The notes under the pieces: model-generated
Told to the model about the DNA's origin: nothing
Database searches by the model: none
What the model saw: the letters and a program-made list of their open reading frames with translations, nothing else
Shown: in pieces, positions 1 through 9,902 of the stretch
Numbering within the stretch: position 1 is the first letter of the stretch
How the letters are laid out: each line of letters begins with the position of its first letter
Program-made: the position numbers and the translations under genes
Origin: Tridacna crocea
Taxonomy: Eukaryota > Mollusca > Bivalvia > Cardiida > Cardiidae
Assembly (NCBI GenBank): GCA_943736015.1
Contig: OX031058.1
Location: 3,549,001-3,613,000, forward strand
DNA: 64,000 bases
Direction: 5' to 3'

Positions 1-1238
1 TGGCAGATATTACTGAGCAGATCTTTGAGAGAGCCAAAAACATTCCACAAGGTGCCGAGATACTTGTTGAAACAACAATAAATGAAATACAGACAGAAAA
101 TGACTCAGAAAATAACAGAATTACAGCGAAAGTTAAGCAGTTTGAAAACTTTATTGCCTTGATAAAATCTATGTTGATTGCGTGCGAAAACGTCTTCAAT
201 GAGTCTGACGACAGAAATTTCCTTGTGAAAGGTTACACGTTTTTACAATCAAGTGCTAATCATCGAAAGAGCCTGCCGATCAGCCCCCTTGAACGATGCA
301 TTTACACGCTATCACCTGTTGTCGAAAAGCCGGACGGTCAAATGTTGTTGCCAGAAGAACAACTCGGGGAATTCAGCAAATCCACGGTGCCTTGGAGGAT
401 AGAAGTAAAACGCACTGAGTCGCTTCGTCCAGAGGCGGTTGCAAGTTCGAGATTTGTAACAACAATGTGTCCATCCAAAGACGAGAATGTATGGGTTGTA
501 TGGCAGTGGGGGCCACGAATTCACCTCGTCGACAAGGACGGGAATGTGAAGCAGATTATTGATGCTGGAGTGAAGGTTGACGATATCTGTGTTGACTTTG
601 ATGGAAACTTGGTGATTTCCAGCCACGAAGCTAAATGTATTAAAATTTACGATCCCAATTATGAAGTCAGTAAGACCATAATGATGGACAAAGTACCTCG
701 TGGGGTAGACTACACATCTAAAAATGAACTTGTGGTGTGTTGTGTTCAAAACCTTCATCACAGAAATGGCGATGTTAGTCTGCTTAAACGTATCCGAACA
801 GACATCACGGACGACGGGCAAACGAACATTGGCAATGATGATAGTTTAATGCAACCTTGGAGGATTGCTGTCAACATTAATGGTGATATTTGTGTGTCAG
901 ATAGAAATGCTGGCAATGTGAAGGTCTTTAATAGTCAAGGTGTCCTCAAAGCAGTTTACAGTGGTCCAGACACCTCGACTCGTCACCCTTTTGCACCTCA
1001 TGGCATAGCCTGTGACAATCATGGACAGATATTTGTGGTAGATTATGCCAATCATACGGTTCATGTCTTGGACCCTTTGGGACGTTTTCGGGGATTTCTT
1101 ATCATGGACACCGAATTAGAGAAACGAGCAATTTTCATGGGAACTAGTTCGCCATTTTCTATCACAGTAGACAGTATTGGAGACCTTTGGGTGGGAAACA
1201 AATTTGGGTATTTGACTGTTTTAAAATACATGTTTTAA
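1..1238 (+). CDS. 3' part of a TRIM2/3-like protein with C-terminal NHL-type beta-propeller
   Basis: The frame is open from base 3 to the TAA at 1236-1238 (411 visible residues), so the N-terminus lies outside the window; the first in-frame ATG (171) is internal. Residues about 1-75 are charged and helical, fitting the end of a B-box coiled coil. From about residue 152 six propeller-like units follow (about 152-187, 192-230, 231-270, 285-322, 331-367, 384-411), with NHL signatures such as PWRIAVNINGDICVSDRNAG, then APHGIACDNHGQIFVVDYAN, and NGDICVSD / GDLWVGN strands. Known family role: TRIM-NHL proteins bind protein or RNA through the propeller and often carry an N-terminal RING E3 ligase; the RING, if any, is not visible. 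Bivalves carry large expansions of such genes, often in one exon. No frameshift or internal stop is seen. Family assignment is confident; orthology to a named TRIM is not. Confidence 0.85.
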   Translation, partial: ADITEQIFERAKNIPQGAEILVETTINEIQTENDSENNRITAKVKQFENFIALIKSMLIACENVFNESDDRNFLVKGYTFLQSSANHRKSLPISPLERCIYTLSPVVEKPDGQMLLPEEQLGEFSKSTVPWRIEVKRTESLRPEAVASSRFVTTMCPSKDENVWVVWQWGPRIHLVDKDGNVKQIIDAGVKVDDICVDFDGNLVISSHEAKCIKIYDPNYEVSKTIMMDKVPRGVDYTSKNELVVCCVQNLHHRNGDVSLLKRIRTDITDDGQTNIGNDDSLMQPWRIAVNINGDICVSDRNAGNVKVFNSQGVLKAVYSGPDTSTRHPFAPHGIACDNHGQIFVVDYANHTVHVLDPLGRFRGFLIMDTELEKRAIFMGTSSPFSITVDSIGDLWVGNKFGYLTVLKYMF

Positions 1239-1376
1239 GATATTACACAATGATATTAATTTACTATGGCCAGTGGGGTAGATGATACCAAAGTGCGACA
1301 TGAGTACTGGTTAACGTTTCCAGGAAGCAATCATACAATGCTTAATAGAAAAAGAACTTGTTTGCAGTCGATATGA

Positions 1377-1396
1377 AATAAATAGTTGTAAATAAA
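1377..1396 (+). other. Two polyadenylation signals of the TRIM-NHL gene
   Basis: AATAAA occurs at 1377-1382 and again at 1391-1396, about 140-160 bases after the stop codon, in AT-rich sequence. Position and hexamer fit the 3' end of the upstream gene. The actual cleavage site is not determinable from sequence. Confidence 0.6.
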
Positions 1397-1465
1397 ACTG
1401 AAACTATACTATAAAAATTCACATGTAGTAACGTGTAAATGATTTTCGTTGATTTTTTTTTTAAT

Positions 1466-1598
1466 AGACAGGGCAACTTATTTCAAAATGATATTAGAGA
1501 TGTACCATAATTCACTACAAATGTATTTAAACAGACAGGGCAATGTATTTCAAAACGAGATTCGAGACCATTCACTTCAGTGTACTTAAGTACAGTTT
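1466..1598 (+). repeat. Direct tandem duplication, period 67 bp
   Basis: Two adjacent copies begin AGACAGGGCAA at 1466 and 1533 and stay alignable through ATTTCAAAA...ATTCACT. They are diverged, so this is not a recent event. Confidence 0.6.
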
Positions 1599-1617
1599 GT
1601 TTCTGTGATGCAATACA

Positions 1618-1703
1618 CATGTCGTCGGTTTACTTAAAAAGCCTTGTAACTACAGCCTGTTTCAAGGTTTGTTACGAGGTTTTTGAAGTAAACCGACGAT
1701 ATG
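1618..1703. mobile_element. Family F foldback, copy 1
   Basis: Inverted arms GTCGTCGGTTTACTT and AAGTAAACCGACGAT enclose a short spacer. The same arms recur at 20195-20277 and 62130-62210. This copy has extra mismatches in the left arm. Confidence 0.7.
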
Positions 1704-1824
1704 TGACCTTCATGATGAAATGTTTCATATATTGCCAACAGAATGAATTGGTAGTTACATCACCTAATGAGATTAACCGGCTGCATTCTAGACTTTTGCG
1801 TCACTGTTTCATTCCTATCTTGTT

Positions 1825-1870
1825 GATACCCATTAGAATTGTCTGGAAGAGACAATACGATAGAGTACCC
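1825..1870. repeat. Degenerate copy of the family G palindrome
   Basis: GATACCCATTAGAATTGTCT faces AGACAATACGATAGAGTACC. This is a decayed version of the perfect palindrome at 4136-4182. Confidence 0.5.
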
Positions 1871-2075
1871 ACATTATAGGAAGACTAAAGCAGGCTGAAT
1901 TAAAGAGACAGTTAAGAACACACTCCCTAAAGCCTCCCTCTAAATATTCTTTTGATACGACCTTGTACAAGAAGTCTATTAAACATTTATTCTCATGCTT
2001 ATGGTTGAACTTGAATAAAGAAGTCTTAAAGACGTATCTTACCCTTGGACCACCTTTCACGACCATAATTGCTTT

Positions 2076-2247
2076 GGCGGACTGTAGATCAAGATCAGAC
2101 CGCACAAATTGTGCAGTCTGATCTTGATCGTCACTGTCCGCTTTGCTAAACAACAAAAACAAAAGCTGTTACTGAATTACACCTATTTATAGGTCTTACT
2201 TCTGAACTAAAAATGGCTTTTGGGTTTATTCTATGCTCTTAGGGTTA
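2076..2247. mobile_element. Family pB-C MITE, hairpin plus right end
   Basis: The hairpin at 2082-2140 pairs GATCAAGATCAGACC with CAGTCTGATCTTGATC. The sequence then runs to CTTAGGGTTAA at 2247, matching the family end. The left end is unclear. Confidence 0.55.
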
Positions 2248-2729
2248 ATATAAATTCTAATTGGTTGTCATAGTTACGAATTGTAAGTTATATTTGACCA
2301 CTTCTTGTACACAAACCGTATTTATAACTGGTTATGAACTGTGATATTTGATTTATGTTGTGTATACGTTAGTACTTAACGATTATCCATATTACCTTAA
2401 GGCTAATATTTGACCTAAATTTCCTACTAAATACAAACTACATTTCCAAATGGCAAATATATACGAAGAAATTTTTAAGAGAAAAGAAAGTATCTCACTT
2501 TAATTAATTTTGTCACAAGCAGTTGTTCATTTACCATCATATATCCAAAAACCATCAGCTGCATAAACATGAAAAAGGTCATATTTATGTTTACAATAGG
2601 TTTAGCTATGTAAAGGGTTAAATTTTGTGTTTTTTCTTTCACGCTGAATTGACCTTATATTTGAACATTAGCCAAAGATAAATATTCCTCATAATAGAAT
2701 AGCTTACCTGTAATAATAATTGATTAGCC

Positions 2730-2820
2730 TTAACTGCTAAGCGCTACTCCATTGATTTTTACAGACAGTGTAGATTAAGATCAGATTGCACTCTGATCTT
2801 TTATCTGCACTTTCTGTCTT
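2730..2820. mobile_element. Family pB-C MITE, partial
   Basis: TTAACTGCTAAGCGC starts at 2730, followed by a decayed hairpin around AGATCAGATTGCACTCTGATCT. It abuts the pB-A copy at 2863. Confidence 0.5.
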
Positions 2821-2862
2821 TTTACTGGGGGAAAAATACTTTTGGAATTCAAAATATGGGTT

Positions 2863-3091
2863 TTAACTCATTACCACAAAATCCCTACTTTCGACGACCC
2901 TGAGAAAGAAGCCTTTAGAAAACCTTGTAGTAAAAGGAGAAAATGCTGGTAACCAGCATTTTCTCCTTTTCCCACAATGTTTTCTACCCTTCACAAAGCA
3001 AATTTCAAATTTTAAGTCACTTTTTATTTTGTCGTTGCGAATACTTTAGATTTGGACAAGCCTAAAATATTGTCGTTTGGTAATGAGTTAA
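2863..3091 (-). mobile_element. Family pB-A MITE, full length
   Basis: It begins TTAACTCATTACCA and ends GGTAATGAGTTAA. The core palindrome is centred near 2951 (GCTGGTAACCAGC); the outer left stem is diverged (CCTTGTAGTAAAAGG). Confidence 0.8.
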
Positions 3092-3302
3092 ACATTTTTA
3101 TTGGCTTGAAAATTATACGTCAGATATTTAGTATAGGACACAGATCTAACAAAAAAAAGTTATATATTTTTTCTTAATTTGTGATGCACTGTTAAGATAG
3201 GGCAAAGACAGATTTTTTTGTTAATGTGATAAAGAGCAATTTTGTGATATTGTTAAAAAAAGAAAACCTTGTCAGCACTATGGGCTAAATCTTGGATGTT
3301 TG

Positions 3303-3479
3303 AAAACGACAGAGATCAAGATTAGACTGTACAAAACTTGCAATCTAATCTTTTGTCTATGACATCCACTTTTGTCGTCCAGCCAGTACGATAGAAATCT
3401 GAGTTTTGGTGGATTGAAAGTTAAGCCTGCCAAAGTAATTGAAAGAGTTTGTAATGTATGGTTAGCGCTGACAGGGTTA
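3303..3479. mobile_element. Degenerate family pB-C MITE
   Basis: A weakened hairpin (GATCAAGATTAGACTG facing CAATCTAATC) is followed by GCTGACAGGGTTAA, resembling the family end. Confidence 0.4.
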
Positions 3480-3522
3480 ACTGAGAGTTGATAGCAGAGA
3501 GTACGTTTTGCTTGTAGGATTG

Positions 3523-3769
3523 GAGTGTTGCTAGCACAGTGAGTGTGTTGCTAGCAGAGGGTGTTGCTAGCAGTGTGGAAGTGTTGCTAGCAGTATGGAA
3601 GTGTTGCTAGCAGTGAAGAAGTGTTGCTAGCAGGGGATGTTGCTAGCACTGTGGAAGAATTGCTAGCAGAATAAGGATCCTTCTTGTAGAGAGAGTGTTG
3701 CTAGCAGAGATGGAGTGTTGCTAGAAGAGTGAGAGTGTGCCTAGCAGGATGGGAGTATTGCTAGCAGTG
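3523..3769 (+). repeat. GCTAGC minisatellite, about 12 units of about 20 bp
   Basis: The unit approximates GTGTTGCTAGCAGTGTGGAA. GCTAGC is retained in nearly every unit while the following AGNGTGGAA part varies. One unit carries a longer insert (GGATCCTTCTTG). Degenerate units extend left to about 3485. Confidence 0.85.
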
Positions 3770-3936
3770 TAAAAATGTATCCGGCAGAATGAGACTGCCA
3801 TTAAACTATGTTAGCCCAGTAAAGTGCCAAGTTAACGATACACGGTGAAGTCAAAGATGGTTTGACTGAAAAAACGTCCACATGTAGATTGCAACATGAA
3901 GAAAATTTTGACCGTACTCACAAGCGAGCATTTCGG

Positions 3937-3985
3937 ATAATGTAGATCTAAGATTAGTGTAATCTTGATCTACACTGTCCTCATA
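3937..3985. mobile_element. Family pB-C hairpin fragment
   Basis: AATGTAGATCTAAGATTA faces AATCTTGATCTACACT. Only the core survives. Confidence 0.45.
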
Positions 3986-4059
3986 AACGAGTACACTGAT
4001 GTGTTGGTGCTCAAACGGCTAACGTTCATGTTACGTTATGTGTAATGTATTGTTATTAC

Positions 4060-4254
4060 AGAGCTCCAGATAGAGGGGGTGATTTTGATTTTAAAATTAA
4101 AAATATTGATTATTCTGCACCAAACACTATGTTATGGGTACTCATTAGAATCGTCTCGACGAGACGATTCTAATGAGTACCCACAACTTAGGGTTTGAAA
4201 GAGAAATAACGGATTTAGAATACCAACACTCCCCACCCCTTTATCTGAAGCTCT
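4060..4254. mobile_element. Family G MITE, full length
   Basis: Terminal inverted repeats AGAGCTCCAGATAGAGGGG and CCCCTTTATCTGAAGCTCT flank an AT-rich interior with a perfect central palindrome. I see no convincing target duplication. A hAT- or other DNA-transposon origin is possible but not shown. Confidence 0.65.
4136..4182. repeat. Perfect 23-bp palindrome with 1-nt centre
   Basis: Arms GGGTACTCATTAGAATCGTC... and the exact complement meet at A4159. Pairing continues imperfectly for about 5 more bases on each side (GTTAT / ACAAC). Confidence 0.9.
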
Positions 4255-4465
4255 ATAACGTTGTAAATATGTAATATGTACGCAGACTTGAGCTGTGTAC
4301 ACCAGGTTATTATTCTCTCTCAGGCTTATTGAAGATTAAAGAAGAGCCTTGTGTAATAAAAGATATAACATGTCTATTTTTAACTTTCTTTCGTCATGTC
4401 TCAGGCCATGGAATTTATCAATCCTCATTTGTTACCTTTTGAACTTATCAAAGCATAATTCATAA

Positions 4466-4713
4466 ATGAGCTATGCTCTGTGAAAAGGGCAGAGTATAGA
4501 CCCAGGTTAGCCTAGTCTGCGCAGGCTGACCTGGGTCTATACTTTTGGCTATTGGGGTTTTCAGTATGCCCAAGGACCAGTCTACCTGACGTTAAAGTTG
4601 GTTGTTTAAAGAATGGGCATTATGGATCTTAAAGAATGTGATGGCTTGCTTGGTATCCATGGATCAGGGAAACACATTAAGCTCCCTTTTGTCAGAGCAT
4701 GGCTTATTGTAGA
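4466..4713 (+). mobile_element. Family D MITE, near full length
   Basis: The left end is GAGCTATGCTCTGTGAAAAG and the right end AAGCTCCCTTTTGTCAGAGC. The hairpin at 4497-4545 pairs TATAGACCCAGGTTAGCC with GGCTGACCTGGGTCTATA. The TTAA in the right end (CACATTAAGC) is unoccupied here. Confidence 0.75.
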
Positions 4714-4730
4714 TATATACACACACCACT

Positions 4731-4868
4731 CAATATGGATCAGTTTTGCTTCTTTCGGAGTTTTACGCCTTCTAACAGCTGAGGTCATGACACGACAGTT
4801 AGTGTTGCTTTGCATATATTTCCTGGCTTTCTCACACCGGTATTGACAAACAACTTTCTTTCCAAGCC
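4731..4868 (-). mobile_element. SINE family S3, 3' portion
   Basis: The reverse strand reads TTGGAAAGAAAGTTG...CCGGTGTGAGAAAGCCAGGA and ends in a decayed version of the family tail GTTAAAGTGGCGTTAAACCC. The tRNA-like head is missing. Confidence 0.65.
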
Positions 4869-4873
4869 ACAAC

Positions 4874-5048
4874 ATACCATTCTGGTTTTCACGACCCTGA
4901 AAAAGAAGCCCTCTTTAAACATTGTGGGAAAAGGTGAAAATGCTGGTAACCAGCAATGTTTTCTACCCTGTTGGTACGTTTATTTTGTCGGCTGCAAGTG
5001 CTTTGAATTTGAACCAGTCTAGAATTTTGTCGTTTGGTAAAGAGTTAA
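4874..5048 (-). mobile_element. Family pB-A MITE with one core arm deleted
   Basis: The right side (TTTTGTCGTTTGGTAAAGAGTTAA) is intact, but the core jumps from GCTGGTAACCAGC straight to AATGTTTTC, losing most of the second arm. It abuts SINE S3 on the left. Confidence 0.7.
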
Positions 5049-5547
5049 GGTAGATTTTCAAGCGTATCGATATTCGTTAATGCTGACGATCGCAACCCAT
5101 TCCGACAAGTGTTGAATGATTTTTGAGCAGATGGTATGGAAATAGAACATAACAACATGAAAATGGCAGGCATAGTGATATAGTTTCATGCTCAGCGGGG
5201 TTTTAAAATGTTACTGAGATAGGAAATGGAAACTTTTTATGAATTTCTGGATATGTTGTCATGGTGTTTTGATATGACCAGCAACAGAGAATCCACGCAG
5301 AGACTCCGCACTGAAGAGGGATTGGATTTACTTAAATATGCGACACATTTTATTATCAGATTGACCTAGATCAATCCCACACAGAGACTATTTCCTTACA
5401 CATATCTCTTTTTCCTGATACGGTCGATTTCCCCCATTCAAGCGCTAGATACAATATTAACTGATCCTCTCTCGACGGCGGGAAAATGAAATATATTGAA
5501 AATAAGAATAAAGAATTGATTCAGGTTAACACGGCTGTCGGAAACAG

Positions 5548-5786
5548 TCTCTTTCTCTCTCTCTCCCCCTCTCTTTCTCTTTCTCTCTCTCTCTCTCTCT
5601 GACACTATTTCTCTTCGACTTTCTCTATGTTTCTCAGTCTGCCCTCTCTGTCACTGTCTTCTCTCTGTCTCTCACTACCTCTGTCTCTCACTTCCTCTGT
5701 CTCTCACTGCCTCTGTCAATCTGCCCCTGTCTCTCTCTCTCGAGAGAGAGAGAGAGGCAAAGAAAATAGAGACACAGAGAGAGGTC
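5548..5786. repeat. CT/GA microsatellite tract with internal dyad
   Basis: Long imperfect (CT)n runs end in CTCTCTCTCTCGAGAGAGAG at about 5731-5757, so the tract folds on itself. An open frame here is only this low-complexity tract. Confidence 0.9.
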
Positions 5787-6015
5787 GTTTCGACATAATA
5801 AGTAATTTAATTTTCTTTAGACAAGTAATTTCGTCAGTCCTTCTTTCAATGTAGCCCACAACGAATAAGAAATATCCTTAAAATATAGACGGCATAACAA
5901 ATAGGCCGGGGTCCTTAAATTAAACGTGTCTCCAATTTTGACCAATCACAAATTACTATTTATTCATTAGTTATCAATAACAGAAAATAGGTCAAAAGTC
6001 AGCTTCTCGAAAATA
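5787..6015. other. No supported feature
   Basis: AT-rich sequence between the CT tract and the MU element. I recognise nothing coding or repetitive within the window. Confidence 0.4.
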
Positions 6016-6024
6016 GATCTGCTG

Positions 6025-6427
6025 CATCTTCGCTAGCCAAGGTTACGATCACTACGTGGATCATACCTTGGCTGATTGAGCCCGATTTCGAGATTCCTGC
6101 GATGCGCCCTCTATTTGATGCTGGTTATTACCCCTCCCCCCCATTTTACATCATATTTCTAAAAGCCAATGAAATATCGTTTTACAAACCGCTTAAGTAT
6201 ACACATGAAGCGATTAGCAGACATCCACGTGGGTTTCCATGTTTACCTTCTATTCGAAAGGTAGCGACCTTTTTCTATTTTTATCAAAGATGATATGCTA
6301 CGAGCGATTTCATTCGTTGCAGTTAATGCAACCAATGAAGAAGCGTATCGGGGAAATGTAAAAATCAAGCTCGATCCGCTAAGGGTAGAGTAGCGTAGTG
6401 AATCGTCAGCCTTGGCTTGCGAAGATG
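6025..6427 (+). mobile_element. Mutator-like MITE (MU), copy 1
   Basis: The ends are CATCTTCGCTAGCCAAGG and CCTTGGCTTGCGAAGATG. Flanking 9-mers GATCTGCTG (6016-6024) and GGTCCGCTG (6428-6436) match at 7 of 9, as expected for an old 9-bp target duplication. The interior matches copies at 30078 and 40452. No transposase is present. Confidence 0.8.
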
Positions 6428-6769
6428 GGTCCGCTGCCGGTAATACGGTATTATTGTATTACTACTCATTGACGTAAAAATTTAACAGTTTGTTTACTTA
6501 ATGTATCAGTTCATGATAAAATACAGACTGGACCTCAATTTCATGAATGTTGCCTATCTTGTGATATACGTAAACTGATACGCTGTGTTGACCCATCATG
6601 ACCTGGGTCAAAGTTAACTGATAGCTCGCGTTTGATGTCACCCCGTAATTTATTTCCCTTCTATTTACACGTCGGTGCTTTATAATACGTAAAATACTGC
6701 TGTGGTTTTGTGTAATTGGCCGGAGGCCTAAACCGCAAATAATATTTGTACTTGTACTACATTAAGCAT

Positions 6770-6958
6770 TTAACCACTTATACCGACTTTTGAAGACCCG
6801 CGAAAAAAGTTTTTGAAAAAAAAAACATGTACCCAGCATTTTCTCCTTTTCCCACAATGTTTTCTACCCTGCTGGAAACAAATTTCAAATTTTTAGTTAT
6901 TTTTATTTTGTCGTCAATTTAAACCAGTCTAAAATTTTATCGTTAGGTAAAGAGTAAA
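6770..6958 (-). mobile_element. Family pB-A MITE, left core arm damaged
   Basis: It starts TTAACCACTTA and ends near AGAGTAA. Only the right core arm (CAGCATTTTCTCC) is intact. Confidence 0.65.
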
Positions 6959-7055
6959 CACATGTAAGTTTGCAGACGACTCTGTGTGTGCAACAAATCA
7001 GTTTTGCAAAAGATTTTGGCGAAAGAAGAAATTGCTTGTAAAAAGCAATATCTTG

Positions 7056-7406
7056 TTATCTCTCGCTAGATGGCATTCTACAAATACTCATCTATCTAAT
7101 TTGGGCACCCTGGGTACACAGGACCGGACTACATTTCTACGCGACAACCGTTACTTTGAATTTCAAACTGAAATAAACGTTTACTCAATAAAAAGCTACC
7201 TGGTACATTCACTCAGCTATGATCAGCAGTTTAGAGAAATTTGGAGCTAAAACAGGCCTGATTTGTCCTCAAACGTATTGATAAAAGCCATTCTCTCCAT
7301 TGCTACTTTATAGCGCATAATATTACAATCTCCCCGATATCGGGGAGAGTGATGCGTCATATAAGACAGGTCGAATCTTCGAAGATATGACAAGCGCTGA
7401 CAACGG
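7056..7406 (+). mobile_element. Family Q element, left end missing
   Basis: It aligns to 30695-31043 from CGCTAGATGGCATTCTA through ACCGTTACTTTGAATTTC to the right end ATATGACAAGCGCTGACAAC. The left inverted repeat is absent or diverged beyond recognition. Confidence 0.65.
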
Positions 7407-7489
7407 GTAATGTCCCTTCTGCAAATATTGTTTGAATTTAATCATGTATACAAGTTTACCAGACTAGTAAATTTCAGGACTGTACTAGA

Positions 7490-7597
7490 TCTAAATTGAA
7501 AGGAGAAAATGTTATTTCCCCTGTGCCCACAATGTTATCAAAAGCCGTCTTATTTTGGAGTCAGGATTGTGTGGTAAAGGGTTTAATTCATTTCTAC
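7490..7597 (+). mobile_element. Family pB-A fragment, right end
   Basis: A decayed core is followed by GGATTGTGTGGTAAAGGG and a TTTAA, matching the family right end. Confidence 0.45.
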
Positions 7598-7799
7598 AAT
7601 CCATATTTTACGAGAATGTTTTTTCCAAATTCGCCTGGTGCAAGTTTTGCTATTAGAGGGTAAAGATTTTTCTCTGGGCGCCAAATAAAACTGACGACAT
7701 TTTCCAAACAGAAAGATACCAAAACAATTGAAATTAATCATTTTCTTTGTTGTTTTTACTAAGCAGTAGATCTAGTGTTTCAATTAGGAAATAATACTA

Positions 7800-7872
7800 A
7801 TCAAAGATCAGACTGCACGTTTTGTGCAGTCTGATCTTTTGTACAGTCTGATCTTGATCTACACTGTCCGCA
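7800..7872. mobile_element. Family pB-C hairpin with duplicated right arm
   Basis: GATCAGACTGCACG faces GTGCAGTCTGATC, then a second CAGTCTGATCTTGATCTAC follows, so the right arm is partly repeated. Confidence 0.6.
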
Positions 7873-8228
7873 AATGTAACTATGTACAGCCGTAAAAGGG
7901 GCTTTAAAATAATGCGTTAAATTGGCCTGACCTTACAATGATACTATTATCGATTGTTATAAGCTATTTAAAGTAAACAGAGGTTGGGGTAAACATTTTT
8001 ACCGAAAAAAAGCAGGTCGAGGTCGTCTCCCAGAGTTGTTTACAAGTTGAACGATCGTCTGCTTTATTTTCCTACGGTGTGTTGCCATGAATATGACTAT
8101 TATTTTTTGCAATATTTTTTTTCCTTTTACCCTTCTTTCGGCTTAGCTAAGTATGCTTACTTTTGATGTGCATTTTTATACTGATAACTTATGAATAAAT
8201 AGCAGTTTGTGATTGGTCAGTACATAGC

Positions 8229-8996
8229 AATTTGTGATTAATCAAAAAAGTGCCCATGTCTATTCGGCGGGTCCCTGTCCAAATGCTTTGCAAATCTACG
8301 TCGTCTGTGTGTGTGGTTTTTTTTTTTTTCAAAATATTTCTTGATTCTCCCTTTTTTCTCCCTTTTTTTTTATTCTTTACCAAACAAAAAAATTAGACTA
8401 GTCCAAATTGGAAGCATTTGCAGACGACAAACTTCATGTGACTCAAAACTTGAAATTTGCAATGTGGGAAAAGGAGAAAATGCTGGCCACCAGCAATTTC
8501 TCCTTTTCCCATAATTTTTACAGAGGGCCTCTTTCTCAGGGTCGTAAAAAACAGATTGTTCGGGAAAGGGTTAATTTTACAATCCGAAGTTAGTTTTCAC
8601 TGGATAAATTTAATAAATGAGCCATTCCATTCTCTCGAAAAAAAAGGGGATCTGTTTAATGGATCTCAGGGATCCTGGAATACCGGCCAGTAATCACATA
8701 ATTATAGATCCATAAAGTCCTTTTTTTGTCTTACGATTGCCTGAATCATAGGGTACAATGATCCTTAGACACGCAATTTACCAAGGGCAAAAAGCTTTCA
8801 TAGCCTACTATTGGCGCAATGAAACAAAGTTTTTCTCACGATTTCTAGGTCCTGGGCTTTTTCGTTCCATAACCAGTTCGTCCCATGGCTTGTTTATCCC
8901 ATGATTGCGCGCTACTCCATTTGATTGGGCATGAACATTTACAGACCTTCAACCAAAGATGTATTCATTGCATATTTGGTTGATTTTCAAGCAAAT
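8229..8996 (+). repeat. Segmental duplication, unit 1 (parts A and B)
   Basis: Part A (8229-8797) matches 8994-9582 almost base for base; part B (8798-8996) matches 10247-10445. Unit 1 contains a pB-A MITE (8371-8574) and a truncated family D MITE (8619-8797) cut within its stem. Confidence 0.85.
8371..8574 (+). mobile_element. Family pB-A MITE inside duplication unit 1
   Basis: It runs from ATTCTTTACCAAAC to GGGAAAGGGTTAA. The core is GCTGGCCACCAGC, a variant that keeps pairing at the centre. Confidence 0.75.
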
Positions 8997-9134
8997 TTGT
9001 GATTAATCAAAAAAGTGCCCATGTCTATTCGCCGGGTCCCTGTCCAAATGCTTTGCAAATCTACGTCGTCTGTGTGTGTGGTTTTTTTTTTTTCAAAATA
9101 TTTCTTGATTCTCCCTTTTTTCTCCCTTTTTTTT

Positions 9135-9358
9135 TATTCTTTACCAAACAAAAAAATTAGACTAGTCCAAATTGGAAGCATTTGCAGACGACAAACTTCA
9201 TGTGACTCAAAACTTGAAATTTGTCTAGGAAAAAGGAAGAAAACAATGTGGGAAAAGGAGAAAATGCTGGCCACCAGCAATTTCTCCTTTTCCCATAATG
9301 TTTTCAGAGGGCCTCTTTCTCAGGGTCGTAAAAAACAGATTGTTCGGGAAAGGGTTAA
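9135..9358 (+). mobile_element. Family pB-A MITE inside duplication unit 2
   Basis: Same as the 8371 copy plus about 20 bases before the core (TCTAGGAAAAAGGAAGAAAA), so one copy gained or lost them after duplication. Confidence 0.75.
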
Positions 9359-9402
9359 TTTTACAATCCGAAGTTAGTTTTCACTGGATAAATTTAATAA
9401 AT

Positions 9403-9902
9403 GAGCCATTCCATTCTCTCGAAAAAAAAGGGGATCTGTTTAATGGATCTCAGGGATCCTGGAATACCGGCCAGTAATCACATAATTATAGATCCATAAA
9501 GTCCTTTTTTTTGTCTTACGATTGCCTGAATCATAGGGTACAATGATCCTTAGACACGCAATTTACCAAGGGCAAAAAGCTTCGACCCACGTCAGCCTGC
9601 ACGACTGCACAGGCTGACGCGAGTCAATACTTTTTATACAAATATTTACTCTTTACCAAACGACAAAATTTTAGATTGGTCCAAATTCAAAGCACTTGTA
9701 AACGACAAAAATAAACGTAACTAAAAAAAATGATTTTTTTTCCCCAGCAGGTTAGAAAACATTGTGGGAAAAGGAGAAAATGCTGGTTACCAGCATTTTC
9801 TCCTTTTCCCACAATGTTTTAAAAAGGCTTCTTTTCCAGGGTCGTAAAAAGCAGGGATAGTTCGGTATAGGGTTAAGTCCTTTTTGTTTTCCCAAAGGAT
9901 GG
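9403..9902 (+). mobile_element. Family D MITE interrupted by pB-A
   Basis: The left end GAGCCATTCCATTCTCTCG and the stem (GACCCACGTCAGCC facing GGCTGACGCGAGTC, 9584-9627) are followed by the nested pB-A. After it comes GTCCTTTTTGTTTTCCCAAA, which I read as a decayed D right end. Confidence 0.6.
9646..9876 (+). mobile_element. Family pB-A MITE nested in family D
   Basis: It starts TTACTCTTTACCAAACGAC and ends TATAGGGTTAA, with a perfect core GCTGGTTACCAGC and long matching arms. The insertion point corresponds to the TTAA of the D right end. Confidence 0.75.

Noticed and set aside
312-821. 169-codon frame on the minus strand
   Set aside because: It lies antisense within the NHL-repeat region, whose plus-strand frame has clear domain structure.
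159-1238. Complete 359-codon gene starting at 159
   Set aside because: Position 159 is TTG, and the frame is open to the left edge with protein-like sequence, so this is an internal part of a longer frame.
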